From the NCBI RefSeq assembly GCF_018531495.1, contig NZ_JAHDTI010000002.1, forward strand, positions 1-64,000: a stretch of 64,000 nt of DNA, in the 5' to 3' direction. Below the pieces are notes generated by a model. It was not told the DNA's origin, did not search any database, and saw nothing but the letters and a program-made list of their open reading frames with translations. The position numbers and the translations under genes are program-made. The first letter of the stretch is position 1; every line of letters starts with the position of its first letter. Shown here in pieces: positions 10,646-19,179 of the stretch. Source of the stretch: Nonomuraea sediminis. Its GTDB lineage: Bacteria; Actinomycetota; Actinomycetes; Streptosporangiales; Streptosporangiaceae.

Positions 10646-11629
10646 TCACGTCTGCGCGGTGAGCAGGGCGTCGGCGAGGCCGGTGCGGGCGTAGAACACC
10701 GAGCGGCCCGCTCGGTGGGTGCTGGTCAGGCCGGCGGCCCGCAGCGCGGTGAGATGCTGGGACACGCCCGCCGCGGAAAGGCCCGACCGTTGGGCCAGTT
10801 CGGTGGTCGAGGCGGGCGAGTCCAGTTCGGCCAGGATCAGCGCCCGGGATCGGCCGATCACAGCGGCGAGGGCTTCCATGCGCGCATGCGTCCGGCGCTC
10901 CCACAACGTGCCGATCCCCCGCGCCGGGTAGGCCAGCTGAGGCGGTTCCGACGCGACGGAACGGGTCAGCACCCGCGGCCAGGCGAAGACCGACGGCACC
11001 AGAAGCAGCCCGGCTCCGGTCTCGATCCTGGTGATGGCGCAGTGCCGCTGTACCAGGTGGAGGCCGCCGCTGACCCAGCGCACCGTGTGGTGCAGCTGGT
11101 CGAGCGCCTGGGCCGTACCGTGCTCGGCCACCTGGCGGCCGCGGTGGAAGACGTCCGCCTCCAGCACCGAGTGGATCCTGGCCCAGTAAGGCGCCATCGC
11201 GAGCTGCCAGTAGACCTCGATCTCCGCGACGATCCTGGGCAGATAGGTCCGAGGGTTCCGGTGAAGGCTCAGCAGCCGGGAGGACAGCCGGCCATCGCGC
11301 TCGGCGGCCAGCTGGTCGAGGTCCCGCCGTACCTGCTCGGGGTCTGTGGCCTCGATGGCGGCCAGTTCTTCGGAAAGCTCGTGGGACGCAGTCGTCGGGT
11401 TGAGGAAGTCGGGGAGATGGCCGGTGGGCGGAATCATGTCCGCCAGCCAACCGCGATCGAGACCTGCGGCTGCGAGCCGAGGGCGCACCTGGTCGGCCCA
11501 GCCGCGATGCGGATCCGGCACCGCGGCGGCGGCCAGCGCTCTGCAACTGGTGACGACTTCCCACATGGGCGAGACGGCGAACCGGGTCTCGGCCAGATCG
11601 TCCACCGAAAAGGTCAGCCGCGCCTTCAT
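10646..11629 (-). CDS. ArsR-type winged-helix regulator with N-terminal DUF5937-like domain
   Basis: The first ~240 residues of this 327-residue protein resemble the DUF5937-type sensor half seen in actinobacterial regulators (FAVSPMWEVVTSCRAL, later RTYLPRIVAEIEVYW). The C-terminal ~80 residues are an ArsR winged helix (STTELAQRSGLSAAGVSQHL, TSTHRAGRSVFYA). ATG 11629 follows GGAGG at good spacing. It diverges from the PEP-mutase-like enzyme across about 110 bp and may regulate it. Confidence 0.78.
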   Translation of the reverse strand: MKARLTFSVDDLAETRFAVSPMWEVVTSCRALAAAAVPDPHRGWADQVRPRLAAAGLDRGWLADMIPPTGHLPDFLNPTTASHELSEELAAIEATDPEQVRRDLDQLAAERDGRLSSRLLSLHRNPRTYLPRIVAEIEVYWQLAMAPYWARIHSVLEADVFHRGRQVAEHGTAQALDQLHHTVRWVSGGLHLVQRHCAITRIETGAGLLLVPSVFAWPRVLTRSVASEPPQLAYPARGIGTLWERRTHARMEALAAVIGRSRALILAELDSPASTTELAQRSGLSAAGVSQHLTALRAAGLTSTHRAGRSVFYARTGLADALLTAQT

Positions 11630-11740
11630 GCCGCCTCCATAGCCCCCACGATTCGGTCCGAGCTTAATCAATGGACGCTCGCTCCTTCGCCCGGCAGCAT
11701 CCCGTGCGCAGAAGCCGAACAACGTGAAGGGGTCATGCAC

Positions 11741-12574
11741 ATGTCCAATGCCGCGGCCAAGAGAAAAGCCGGGCTGTTCCGCACCCTGAGCACCGAGTCC
11801 GTGCTGGTGCTGCCCAACGCCTGGGACGCCGCCAGCGCGGCTGTGATCGCCGCGGCCGGCGCCACGGCGATCGCCACGACCAGCGGCGGCGTGTCGTGGT
11901 CCCTGGGCCGCGGCGACGGGCAACGGCTCAGCCGAGACCAGATGGTGGAGGCCGCACGGCGCATCGTGGACTCCGTCGACTTGCCGGTGACGGTCGACGT
12001 GGAGGGAGGGTACGGCCCGGCCCCGGCGGATGTCGCCGCGACCATCCGGGCGGTGGTCGAGGCCGGTGCGGTGGGCGTCAATCTGGAGGACTCCGCGGCC
12101 GTGGGCGGTCCTCTCTTCGATGTCGCCGAGCAGAGCGGCAGGCTGCGCGCCGCCAGGGACGCCGCGGCCGCGGTCGGCCTGCCGGAACTGTTCATCAACG
12201 CACGCACCGACGTCTTCCTGTTCGCGATCGGTCCATCCGATGAACGGCTGGGCGAGGTGATCACGCGCACCGTGGCCTACGCCGAGGCGGGAGCCGACGG
12301 CATCTTCGTTCCCGGCCTGCTCGACATCGACGTGCTGAACACTCTCTGCGCCAAGTCGCCGCTGCCGGTCAACGCGATGGCCGTCGCCGGCGGACCGAGC
12401 GTCAGCGAGCTCGCACAAGCCGGGGTCCGAAGGATCAGCCTGGGCACCGGACTGGCCCAGGCCGCCTACACCGCCACCCGCAGAGCCGCCGCGGAACTCC
12501 TCGGCACCGGAACTCTCTCAGCATTGAACGACTCACTGAACTTCGGCGAACTCGACGCCCTGTTCCGCCATTGA
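11741..12574 (+). CDS. Isocitrate lyase / PEP-mutase superfamily enzyme
   Basis: A 277-residue TIM-barrel protein of the PEP-mutase/isocitrate-lyase superfamily. Motifs are LPNAWDAASA near the start, the metal-binding VDVEGGYG, GVNLEDS, and FINARTDVF. It lacks the isocitrate lyase KKCGH loop, so it is more likely a carboxy-PEP mutase, oxaloacetate hydrolase or 2-methylisocitrate-lyase-like enzyme. ATG 11741 is preferred because AAGGGG lies 8 nt upstream; ATG 11735 is possible. It diverges from the ArsR-type gene. Confidence 0.82.
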   Translation: MSNAAAKRKAGLFRTLSTESVLVLPNAWDAASAAVIAAAGATAIATTSGGVSWSLGRGDGQRLSRDQMVEAARRIVDSVDLPVTVDVEGGYGPAPADVAATIRAVVEAGAVGVNLEDSAAVGGPLFDVAEQSGRLRAARDAAAAVGLPELFINARTDVFLFAIGPSDERLGEVITRTVAYAEAGADGIFVPGLLDIDVLNTLCAKSPLPVNAMAVAGGPSVSELAQAGVRRISLGTGLAQAAYTATRRAAAELLGTGTLSALNDSLNFGELDALFRH

Positions 12575-12623
12575 TCGCAGGTGTCCAGCAGGCTTTTGCG
12601 CCGGCTCAGCGTTGTCAAGTCGG

Positions 12624-13496
12624 CTACCCGCAGCTACTGCGCCGGAGGCCGTACTCCGACCAGAGCCTCAGCTTCTGGATCAGGCATCTCTGGTCATGCA
12701 CCTGGCTCACCCCCGGCATCCGCGCCAGCCGGCGGATCGGGGCGTCCCAGTCGGCCTCCGGCCGCATCGACAGCCAGTAGGACTCGGGCATGTCCGACAC
12801 CCTGGTGGCGGAGACGAGCGCTTCGTTGTCCGCATACGCCTCGACGAATTTCCGGTACGCCGTCGCCTGGTCTTCATACTCGTACGACTCGAGTCCGGGG
12901 ATCCGCTCGATGACGGCGACGATCGCCTTCTTCTCCTTGGCCGTGGCGACCAATCCGTTCGCCTTGCCTCGCCCCTGCCGGCAGGTACGCCAGACCGTGT
13001 CCTTCATGCAGAGGAATACGGCAATCTCCGCCTCTTCGGGTAGCACCGTGGCCTGATTTTCGGCCTGATCGACTGCGAACCCTACTCCTGGCCGCCGGTT
13101 CGCCGACGTGGCGATCCTGGCCCGGTCGGCCGCTCCCGACACCCGTACGCGGAACGACTCCGGCAGGTCCCTGGCCCGCACGCTCGCCAGCGCCTTCTTC
13201 TGGCCGGCGAACTCACGACGGAGGCTCGCATACGCCGAGGCCCGGCTCACGAAACGCACCTCGGTCACCTCGGGCGTGGACTTCAGGAACCTCTCGACGT
13301 CGCGCCGCTGCTTGGCCGTGGCGTAGCGCTTGTGACACCCGTACGAGGACGGCGTACACAGGAAGACCGCGATCTCCCAGTCGTCGCTGACGCTGGCCTC
13401 CGGCGGCGCCGCCGCGCGAGCCGGCACGACCGACCCGGTCATCCCGGAAAGTGCGACGACACCCGCGAGCATCACCCGCGATAACCAGCGCTTCAC
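12624..13496 (-). CDS. Secreted protein with two FtsX-extracellular-domain repeats
   Basis: This 290-residue protein begins with a signal peptide (MKRWLSRVML..., cleavage near ARA-AA). Two homologous repeats follow, about residues 41-143 and 157-275. Each has IAVFLC, a second Cys a few residues later, a helix, a P-G/E-V/L segment, an A-x-AYxxF/L-like helix and the hallmark D-L/M-PES-F/Y (110-115 and 235-240). This matches the extracellular domain of cell-division protein FtsX, which activates peptidoglycan hydrolases. No TM permease part or FtsE is present, so it is a free, tandem, exported version. The GTG start follows GAGGAG. Confidence 0.7.
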   Translation of the reverse strand: MKRWLSRVMLAGVVALSGMTGSVVPARAAAPPEASVSDDWEIAVFLCTPSSYGCHKRYATAKQRRDVERFLKSTPEVTEVRFVSRASAYASLRREFAGQKKALASVRARDLPESFRVRVSGAADRARIATSANRRPGVGFAVDQAENQATVLPEEAEIAVFLCMKDTVWRTCRQGRGKANGLVATAKEKKAIVAVIERIPGLESYEYEDQATAYRKFVEAYADNEALVSATRVSDMPESYWLSMRPEADWDAPIRRLARMPGVSQVHDQRCLIQKLRLWSEYGLRRSSCG

Positions 13497-13508
13497 CGAA
13501 CTCCTCGC

Positions 13509-14087
13509 TCAAGGATCAGGGGTCGCCTCGCGGGGTGCTTCACCGCCTACCGTTCCCGACCCGCATGATCGTAGCAATCGACCGCAATGCCTTTCCGGAC
13601 CCGGACACCCTGGCCCCTGCATGCTCACGCCTCGCTCGACGCTGGGCGATCCGCTCGTCGGTCGAGGGCGGCGGGTGGTGCTGAACCAGGTCTCCCCGGA
13701 GCGATCTTCGCTTCGGGGCTTTCTTGCTGGTCGTAAGTAAGGATCGGAACCAGCGCCGTCTGACCCTGCGCTTTCAAGCGTGCGTCTCAACTCGAGTTCG
13801 CCGGCGAGCAGTCCCACCCTGCGCAGCCCGTCTTCGTCGTTCGCGTCGCACAGGGTCCAGAACTGTTCGGCCGCCTCGATCATCTCGATTCGCCTGCTGA
13901 CGGACCAAGTGTCGATCATCTCCAGCAGCGCCAGTCCTGCCACCGCCCAGCGGTCGGGATCCCCCATCGCGGTGACCTTCGCGACCTCGGCTGGAAGCAG
14001 CGCCGCCTGGAGCCGGCGGTCGTCGGCGCGCAGGCCATTGACGGCGTCCACGAGCAGGAGTGCCTGTTTCAACGTGAGCGAGCTCAT
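13509..14087 (-). CDS. Hypothetical protein, C-terminus lost into att-like repeat
   Basis: From ATG 14087 the first ~95 residues look like a real helical protein (LTLKQALLLVDAVNGLRADD, LLEMIDTWSVSRRIEMIEAA, DANDEDGLRRVGLLAGELEL). After about residue 105 the frame runs into the degenerate tRNA-Phe/terminator repeat. The rest (PARKPRSEDRSG...) is simply that repeat translated. The natural 3' end was therefore probably replaced by an integration event. No family recognised. Confidence 0.45.
   Translation of the reverse strand: MSSLTLKQALLLVDAVNGLRADDRRLQAALLPAEVAKVTAMGDPDRWAVAGLALLEMIDTWSVSRRIEMIEAAEQFWTLCDANDEDGLRRVGLLAGELELRRTLESAGSDGAGSDPYLRPARKPRSEDRSGETWFSTTRRPRPTSGSPSVERGVSMQGPGCPGPERHCGRLLRSCGSGTVGGEAPREATPDP
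13694..13738 (-). repeat. att-like copy A: tRNA-Phe downstream terminator (degenerate)
   Basis: Positions 13694-13738 match, essentially base for base, the terminator and spacer that lie downstream of the intact tRNA-Phe (46371-46415). The adjoining tRNA part is badly decayed; only GGTC...GGTTC-GATCC-like pieces remain. It is the leftmost member of the series A-F. Confidence 0.65.
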
Positions 14088-14110
14088 GCCGTCCACTCTA
14101 ACGCACGTCA

Positions 14111-14132
14111 CAAACATCTGTTTAAAACATGT
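14111..14132. promoter_or_regulatory. Candidate TetR operator before desaturase
   Basis: CAAACATCTGTTTAAAACAT lies 15 bp upstream of the desaturase start and matches, at most positions, the site in front of the TetR gene (17121-17142). The shared core is AAACATYTGTTTNAAACA. Seen directly; binding is inferred. Confidence 0.6.
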
Positions 14133-14146
14133 GTATGGTTGGCGGC

Positions 14147-15163
14147 ATGGCGCAAGCAACCATGGCCAGCGACTACAGCTGCCTGTCCAGACGCATCAGG
14201 CAAGCCGGGCTACTCGATCGGCGGCCGCTCTACTACTTCGCGCGCCTCAGCACCGTGGCCGGGCTGTTCGCCGCGGGACTGATCGCGTTCTTCGCGCTCG
14301 GCGACTCCTGGCTGCAGATTCCCCTGGCCGCCTATTTCGCGATCGTCTTCGCGCAGGTCGCGCTCGTCGCCCATGACCTGGCCCACCGCCAGATCTTTGT
14401 AATGAAGGGCCCGAGCGACGTGCTCGGGCGCCTGGCTGGGAACCTTGGCATCGGCCTCGGTTACGGCTGGTGGATGAACAAGCACACCCGCCACCACGCC
14501 AACCCCAACCACGAGGACCTCGACCCCGACGTCGTGCCCGACGTACTGGTCTGGTCGCAGGAGCAGGCCAGGAACAGCAAGGGGCTGGCCAGGTTCATCG
14601 GCCGCAGGCAGGCGTTCCTGTTCTATCCGCTGCTCCTGCTGGAAGGGCTCAACCTCCATGTGAGCGGGGTGCGGGCGTTGCGGCAGCCGTGGATGAAGCA
14701 CCGCGTACTGGAGGGGACGCTGCTGTTCGCCCACTTCGGGCTGTATCTGGCGGCGCTGGCCCTGACCCTGTCGCCGGGCAAGGCACTGGTGTTCTTCGCC
14801 GTCCATCAGGGATTGTTCGGCGTCTACATGGGCTGTGTCTTCGCCCCTGGACACAAGGGCATGCCGACGCTGACCGGCGAGGCCGACCTTGACTTCCTGC
14901 GCAAGCAGGTGTTGACCACGCGCAACGTGCGGGGCGGCTGGTTCGTCGACATCGCGATGGGCGGGCTGAACTACCAGATCGAGCACCACCTGTTCCCGAA
15001 CATGCCCACCCCCAGTCTCCGCGAGGCGCGGCCGATCGTGCGCGCCTACTGCCGCCAGCTCGGCCTGCCGTACTGCGAGACCGGCTTCGTCTCCTCCCAC
15101 GTGGAGGCCATCAGGCACCTGCACGACGCGGGTGCGCCCATTCGAAGGGAAGCGACCTCATGA
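14147..15163 (+). CDS. Membrane fatty acid desaturase / hydroxylase
   Basis: This 338-residue integral membrane di-iron enzyme has the three His boxes HDLAH (about residues 76-80), HTRHH (113-117) and QIEHH (about 282), plus four or more TM helices. The WWMNKHTRHHANPN and GGLNYQIEHHLFPNMP contexts place it with delta-type acyl-lipid or acyl-CoA desaturases. ATG 14147 starts the natural N-terminus; another ATG lies 6 codons earlier. Its TGA overlaps the exporter's ATG (ATGA), so they are one operon, probably repressed by the convergent TetR protein. Confidence 0.88.
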   Translation: MAQATMASDYSCLSRRIRQAGLLDRRPLYYFARLSTVAGLFAAGLIAFFALGDSWLQIPLAAYFAIVFAQVALVAHDLAHRQIFVMKGPSDVLGRLAGNLGIGLGYGWWMNKHTRHHANPNHEDLDPDVVPDVLVWSQEQARNSKGLARFIGRRQAFLFYPLLLLEGLNLHVSGVRALRQPWMKHRVLEGTLLFAHFGLYLAALALTLSPGKALVFFAVHQGLFGVYMGCVFAPGHKGMPTLTGEADLDFLRKQVLTTRNVRGGWFVDIAMGGLNYQIEHHLFPNMPTPSLREARPIVRAYCRQLGLPYCETGFVSSHVEAIRHLHDAGAPIRREATS

Positions 15164-16605
15164 CCGTCGCATCGGCCCAGCGGGCCGGACGCAAGCAGTG
15201 GATCGGGCTGGCCGTACTGGTCCTGCCGGTGCTGCTGATCTCCGTCGACCTGCATGTGCTGTCCTACGCGTTGCCGTTCATCAGCACGAGCCTGGCGCCG
15301 ACCGCCGCGCAGTTGCTGTGGATCATCGACATGTATCCCTTCATCCTGGCCGGGCTGCTGCTGCCGATGGGCACGCTGGGCGACAGGATCGGCCGGAGGA
15401 AACTCCTGATGATCGGGGCGGCCGCGTTCGGCGCCGCCTCGGCCGTGGCCGCGTTCTCCCCCGACGCGGGCACCCTCATCGCCACCCGCGCCCTGCTCGG
15501 TATCGGCGGCGCGACACTGATGCCCTCGACGCTGTCGCTGATCAGGAACATGTTCCACGACGAGCGCCAGCGCCGCGTGGCCATCGCGATCTGGACCGCG
15601 GCGTTCGCCGGTGGCGCCATGCTGGGTCCGCTCATGGGTGGCGCTCTCCTGGAGTACTTCTGGTGGGGCTCGGTGTTCCTGGTCAACCTGCCGGTGATGG
15701 CGCTCCTGCTCCTCCTGGCGCCGCTGCTGCTGCCCGAGTCGCGCGACCCGCGTCCCGGCCGGTTCGACGTGCCCAGCGTGGTGCTGTCGCTGGCCGCGAT
15801 CCTGCCGACGATCTACGGTATCCAGCACATCGCCGCCGATGGCCTCAGCCTGCCGTCCGTGCTCGCCGTAATGGCGGGGCTGGCGCTCGGCGCCGTGTTC
15901 ATCCGCCGCCAGCGGCTGGTGCCCGATCCGCTGCTCGACGTGTCGCTGTTCCGCAGCCGCGCCTTCGCCGCCGCGATCGGCGCCAACACGCTCGGCGTCT
16001 TCGCGATGGTCGGCTCCAGCCTGTTCACCACCCAGTACCTGCAGATGGTCATGGGCGTACGGCCCTTCGTGGCCGGGCTCTACGCGTTGCCGTCCGCGGG
16101 CATGGCGATGCTCACCGCGGGACTGGCACCCGCTCTGGTACGGAAGATCCACCCCGGTCTGGTGGTCTGCGCGGGCCTGCTCGTAGGCGCCTCCGGCTTC
16201 GCGTTCCTGGCACTGCTGGACACCGGCGGGCACGCGCTGCCCCTGGTCGTAGGGATCATGCTGATGGCCGGAGGCGTCACGCTTGTGTTGACCGTTTCCT
16301 CCGACCTGATCATCGCCGCCGCCCCGCCCGAGCGCGCAGGGTCCGTCGCCGGCCTGTCGCAGGTCGCCACGGAGTTCGGCGGCGCTCTGGGCATCTCGAT
16401 CCTGGGCAGCATCGGAGCCGCGGTCTTCCGTGCCCAGGCGCCTGGAAGCCAGACCCTGGGTGCCGCGCTCGAGGCCGCCAAGAACCAACCCGCCCTGGCC
16501 GCGGCAGCGCGCGAGGCGTTCGTCGCGGGGCAGCACTACGCCATGATCACGGCCGCCGTGCTATTGGTCCTGATGGCGATCCTGCTGCGAGTTCAGCGCA
16601 CCTAG
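15160..16605 (+). CDS. MFS drug exporter, DHA2 (14-TM) type
   Basis: This 481-residue transporter has about 14 TM helices. It shows the MFS loop 2-3 motif GTLGDRIGRRKLLMIG and the DHA2 motif C region AAFAGGAMLGPLMGGALLEY. It starts within the desaturase stop codon (ATGA). Its last 45 bp overlap the convergent TetR gene. Coupling to a desaturase suggests export of a lipid-like or membrane-active compound, or co-regulated adaptation to one (inference). Confidence 0.88.
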   Translation: MTVASAQRAGRKQWIGLAVLVLPVLLISVDLHVLSYALPFISTSLAPTAAQLLWIIDMYPFILAGLLLPMGTLGDRIGRRKLLMIGAAAFGAASAVAAFSPDAGTLIATRALLGIGGATLMPSTLSLIRNMFHDERQRRVAIAIWTAAFAGGAMLGPLMGGALLEYFWWGSVFLVNLPVMALLLLLAPLLLPESRDPRPGRFDVPSVVLSLAAILPTIYGIQHIAADGLSLPSVLAVMAGLALGAVFIRRQRLVPDPLLDVSLFRSRAFAAAIGANTLGVFAMVGSSLFTTQYLQMVMGVRPFVAGLYALPSAGMAMLTAGLAPALVRKIHPGLVVCAGLLVGASGFAFLALLDTGGHALPLVVGIMLMAGGVTLVLTVSSDLIIAAAPPERAGSVAGLSQVATEFGGALGISILGSIGAAVFRAQAPGSQTLGAALEAAKNQPALAAAAREAFVAGQHYAMITAAVLLVLMAILLRVQRT

Positions 16606-17127
16606 ACCGCGGACGAGTTCCCCGGCCGTGGGCGCGTGATCGGGGTCGATCATCCACTGCACCAGCATGCCGATGACGAGGGTGAGCAGCGCCTTGGACT
16701 GCTCCCCCTCATCCCCGCTCAGCGTCTCGGCCAGCTCGGCCCGGGCGCGCGCCTGGCCCTCGGCGAGTTGGCCGCGCAGCTCGGGCGAGTGCGGCGCCTG
16801 TGCCAGGGCCACGACGTTGGCTCGCCACAGCTCAGGACGCTCGCGGAAGGATCTGGTCATTCCTTCCCAGAACGCCTCCAGGTTCTGCGGCCCCTCGGGC
16901 ATCGCCTTCAGGATCTCCTGGACCGCGTCGCCGGTCGCCTCGATCATCGCCTGGTTGAGCAGGGCGTCCTTCGAGCGGAAGTGGTAATTGATCGCCGCCA
17001 GGTTGCTGCCCGAGATGGCGATGATGTCGCGTACGGTCGTCTTGGCATAGCCGCGTTCGGCCAGGCACTGCTTGGCCGCGGCCAGCAGATCCTCAGGAAC
17101 TCCCACAGGGAGTACCCTATCAAACAT
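16561..17127 (-). CDS. TetR-family regulator
   Basis: A TetR regulator of about 188 residues. The N-terminal HTH reads AKTTVRDIIAISGSNLAAINYHFRSKDAL, the classic 'YHF' signature. The C-terminal domain is helical with an LVIGMLVQWMID segment. The start is uncertain: ATG 17127 lies inside the operator, while GTG 17106 (VGVPEDLL) lies just past it and may be the real one. It is convergent with the desaturase-exporter operon and shares an operator motif with it. Confidence 0.85.
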   Translation of the reverse strand: MFDRVLPVGVPEDLLAAAKQCLAERGYAKTTVRDIIAISGSNLAAINYHFRSKDALLNQAMIEATGDAVQEILKAMPEGPQNLEAFWEGMTRSFRERPELWRANVVALAQAPHSPELRGQLAEGQARARAELAETLSGDEGEQSKALLTLVIGMLVQWMIDPDHAPTAGELVRGLGALNSQQDRHQDQ

Positions 17128-17142
17128 TTGTTTCAAACAGAC
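17121..17142. promoter_or_regulatory. Candidate TetR autoregulatory operator
   Basis: CAAACATTTGTTTCAAACAG, with internal palindromes AAAC(4)GTTT and GTTT-C-AAAC. It lies at the TetR start and resembles the site before the desaturase at 14111-14132. Confidence 0.6.
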
Positions 17143-17582
17143 GTTTCGCCATTCCTGTGACGACGACAGCCAAGACGAACGCCCAGCGCCCCTTCAGCGA
17201 CGTGGCCGACGTTGCCGCGACCAGTGCCAGGCGGCGATCGTCCCGGTCGTGTACGGCGGGCAGCGAAGTGAGCGATCGTCACGACCACCCACAGTCCTCT
17301 GATCCGCAGGGAAGCTCCAGCGACGTGCGACCATGCCGCAGACCAGGCGCCGATGTGCGCCTACATGCCTCGCTCGGCCGTCATGGGGCCTCACCAGTGC
17401 TCTGGGTGTCTCGCCGCAGCTTGCCTTCCTGGAGATGGCCACCGAAATACGAGAGTCCCCATCGTGGGATATCGCCGCTTGGGGCCAACAGTCTGTACAA
17501 GATCGTTACGGGAAATCACTTATCTCGTCAACATCATCCACTTACTCTTTTCCCTGCTATATCCCCCCAAACAAGGACGCTG
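17143..17582. other. Intergenic, no gene seen
   Basis: About 440 bp between the TetR start and the secreted-protein gene. Short GTG ORFs here lack family resemblance and good ribosome sites. The right part is relatively A/T-rich and probably contains the promoter of the downstream gene. Confidence 0.5.
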
Positions 17583-18401
17583 ATGAAGCTCTTCTTCGCA
17601 GGCCTCGTCGCAACGGCCGCGACCGTGTGCGCGGTGGCCTTACCCGCTCAGGCGGCATCCGTGCAGGCCGCTCCAGTGGACCCGGTGAAAACCCTGAAGG
17701 CCCAACTGGTCCCGGGCAAAGGCGTAAAGATCAACGAATCAAGCAGCATCACCGTCGATTTCACCGTCAACGACCAGTCCATGCAGGTACAGGTGAACAC
17801 CCGCACGATCGGCACCCTGGCTTTCGGCAAGGGCAACGCAGCGGCTGCCGACCTCCGTATCCGCATGTCCTCACGTCAGAAAGGGCCCAACCCTCCCTAC
17901 CGGGTCATCACTGAGGGCAGAAACGCCTACGTGACCAACGCCGGCATCGCCAAGGCGCTGCCTTCCGGTCGTTCCTGGATCCAGTCGAAGGCCAGTGGGC
18001 ACGAAAACGCCCTCCTCAACACGGGCGTCACTCCAGCGGACCTGCAGTTCATGCTGAACAACGCATCAGAAGTGGCGACCGGCGAATATGAGGGCACCGC
18101 CACACTCGCCGCCTTCCGGCACGACAAGTCCGCCGGGGAAGGCAACGTCGAGTTCCACCTGTACTTCGATGCGCACAACCTGCTCACCCGCACGGTCGTC
18201 GACACGACGGCCTACCCGGACGGCGACAGCACGGCCTATGACCAGATGGTCTTCCACACCGATACCAAGTATTCGGGCTGGGGCGCCAAGGTGAAGATCG
18301 CAGCACCGGCGGCCGGCAAGGTCATCAGCGAGAAGAAACTCGACGCGAAGACCCGCAAGGCCGTCATCAAGGCCGGCTATCCGGAGCACGGCCCCTTCTA
18401 A
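17583..18401 (+). CDS. Secreted protein, LolA/LppX-like fold suspected
   Basis: This 272-residue product has a signal peptide (MKLFFAGLVATAATVCAVAL, cleavage near AQA-AS). It has no lipobox, because the only early Cys is within the hydrophobic core. The mature protein alternates beta-rich segments (NESSSITVDFTVNDQSMQVQ, RVITEGRNAYVTNAGIAKAL) in a way that recalls the LppX/LprG/LolA lipid-carrier fold. That is an impression, not a motif match. AAGGA lies at proper spacing from the ATG. Alone; flanked by integration remnants downstream. Confidence 0.6.
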   Translation: MKLFFAGLVATAATVCAVALPAQAASVQAAPVDPVKTLKAQLVPGKGVKINESSSITVDFTVNDQSMQVQVNTRTIGTLAFGKGNAAAADLRIRMSSRQKGPNPPYRVITEGRNAYVTNAGIAKALPSGRSWIQSKASGHENALLNTGVTPADLQFMLNNASEVATGEYEGTATLAAFRHDKSAGEGNVEFHLYFDAHNLLTRTVVDTTAYPDGDSTAYDQMVFHTDTKYSGWGAKVKIAAPAAGKVISEKKLDAKTRKAVIKAGYPEHGPF

Positions 18402-18570
18402 CCTGCGCCACGCTCCGACGTCGGCCGGGCAACCCGCGTACATCTTTCCCCGAGTCCTCCAGAGGGGCAGGGAATCCGACAGGGAGGCGCAGAGCCTTCT
18501 CATCCGTGGCTGCGCCAGCCAAGAGCACGTTCCTGAGAAGCTGGCGAAAGGCCCGGGAGACGGCTCGGAA

Positions 18571-18640
18571 CGGCGACGACCACGCCTCTCCACGTGGCTC
18601 AACGCGGGCGTTCCGCCGAAGCAGGTAGCCGAGTGGGGGA
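18571..18640 (+). pseudogene. Tyrosine recombinase C-terminal fragment
   Basis: The frame through 18589-18636 reads STWLNAGVPPKQVAEW. This matches the segment after the HxxR box in actinobacterial integrases ('S-x-WLNAGVPP-x-x-VAxWAGHS'). The next residues (AGHS, catalytic Tyr) are lost. It lies next to a tRNA-Arg 3' fragment, as expected for the end of a decayed integrative element. Confidence 0.6.
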
Positions 18641-18695
18641 CGATCAGTCGGCATCGCCCGACAACAGCCGGACGCCGAAACGTGATCTACAAGCG

Positions 18696-18779
18696 AAGCC
18701 CTGGCCATCTCAGCGATGACCAGGGCTTCCGCTACGCGCGGCCAAGGGGACTCGAACCCCTGACCTTCTGATCCGTAGG
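18696..18779 (-). repeat. tRNA-Arg(ACG) 3'-half fragment plus terminator (att-like)
   Basis: On the minus strand, 18779-18738 reads as the anticodon region CTACGGATCAGAAGG, the T-arm AGGGGTTCGAGTCCCCT, and part of the acceptor. Next comes an AAGCCCTGG/CCAGGGCTT hairpin (18696-18728). The 5' half of the tRNA is absent, so this is not a functional tRNA. The intact tRNA-Arg is outside the window. Confidence 0.65.
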
Positions 18780-19179
18780 GCAAGGCGGCACCGTCGGCGC
18801 GAGCCTGGATCACGTGGCTACTCGCTCCGCGCGGACCCGCCCGAGGCGACCGCGGCCGAGAAAATCTTGAGATTAGCACACGATTCGGCGGGCCATCCGG
18901 AATTCACCACGAAAAGCCGTGAGCGTAACCGCACGCACCTCTCATTACCTTGCGTGATTGACTAATCGCCGAACATGAATATTGACGGGCCCTGATGAAG
19001 ATTGCTAACGTTCCGCCCACCTGTGGCCCTCCCGAACCGCACGGAGTCCTGGTTGAAATAACAACCAGACGACTTCGTCGGCCCGACGTCGTGAAATTAT
19101 ATCGACGACACTGGAGAATGACATCAAAACACCACTTCGCAGCGCTCCGCATAAGCGCCGCCGTTTTCCAGCCGACCGC

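Larger units (their letters stand above)
18402..19179. other. Integration-scar region between secreted-protein genes
   Basis: It holds the integrase C-terminal remnant and the tRNA-Arg-like fragment listed separately. These are followed by about 400 bp, AT-richer than its surroundings, with no convincing ORF. The last 200 bp probably contain the promoter of the beta-helix gene. Confidence 0.5.

Noticed and set aside
10496..11650. 5' extension of the PEP-mutase-like ORF
   Set aside because: The first ~410 codons are antisense to the ArsR-type regulator. Homology begins only at 11741.
14210..16536. Minus-strand ORFs over desaturase and exporter
   Set aside because: Gln/Arg/Gly-rich antisense frames typical of high-GC shadows.
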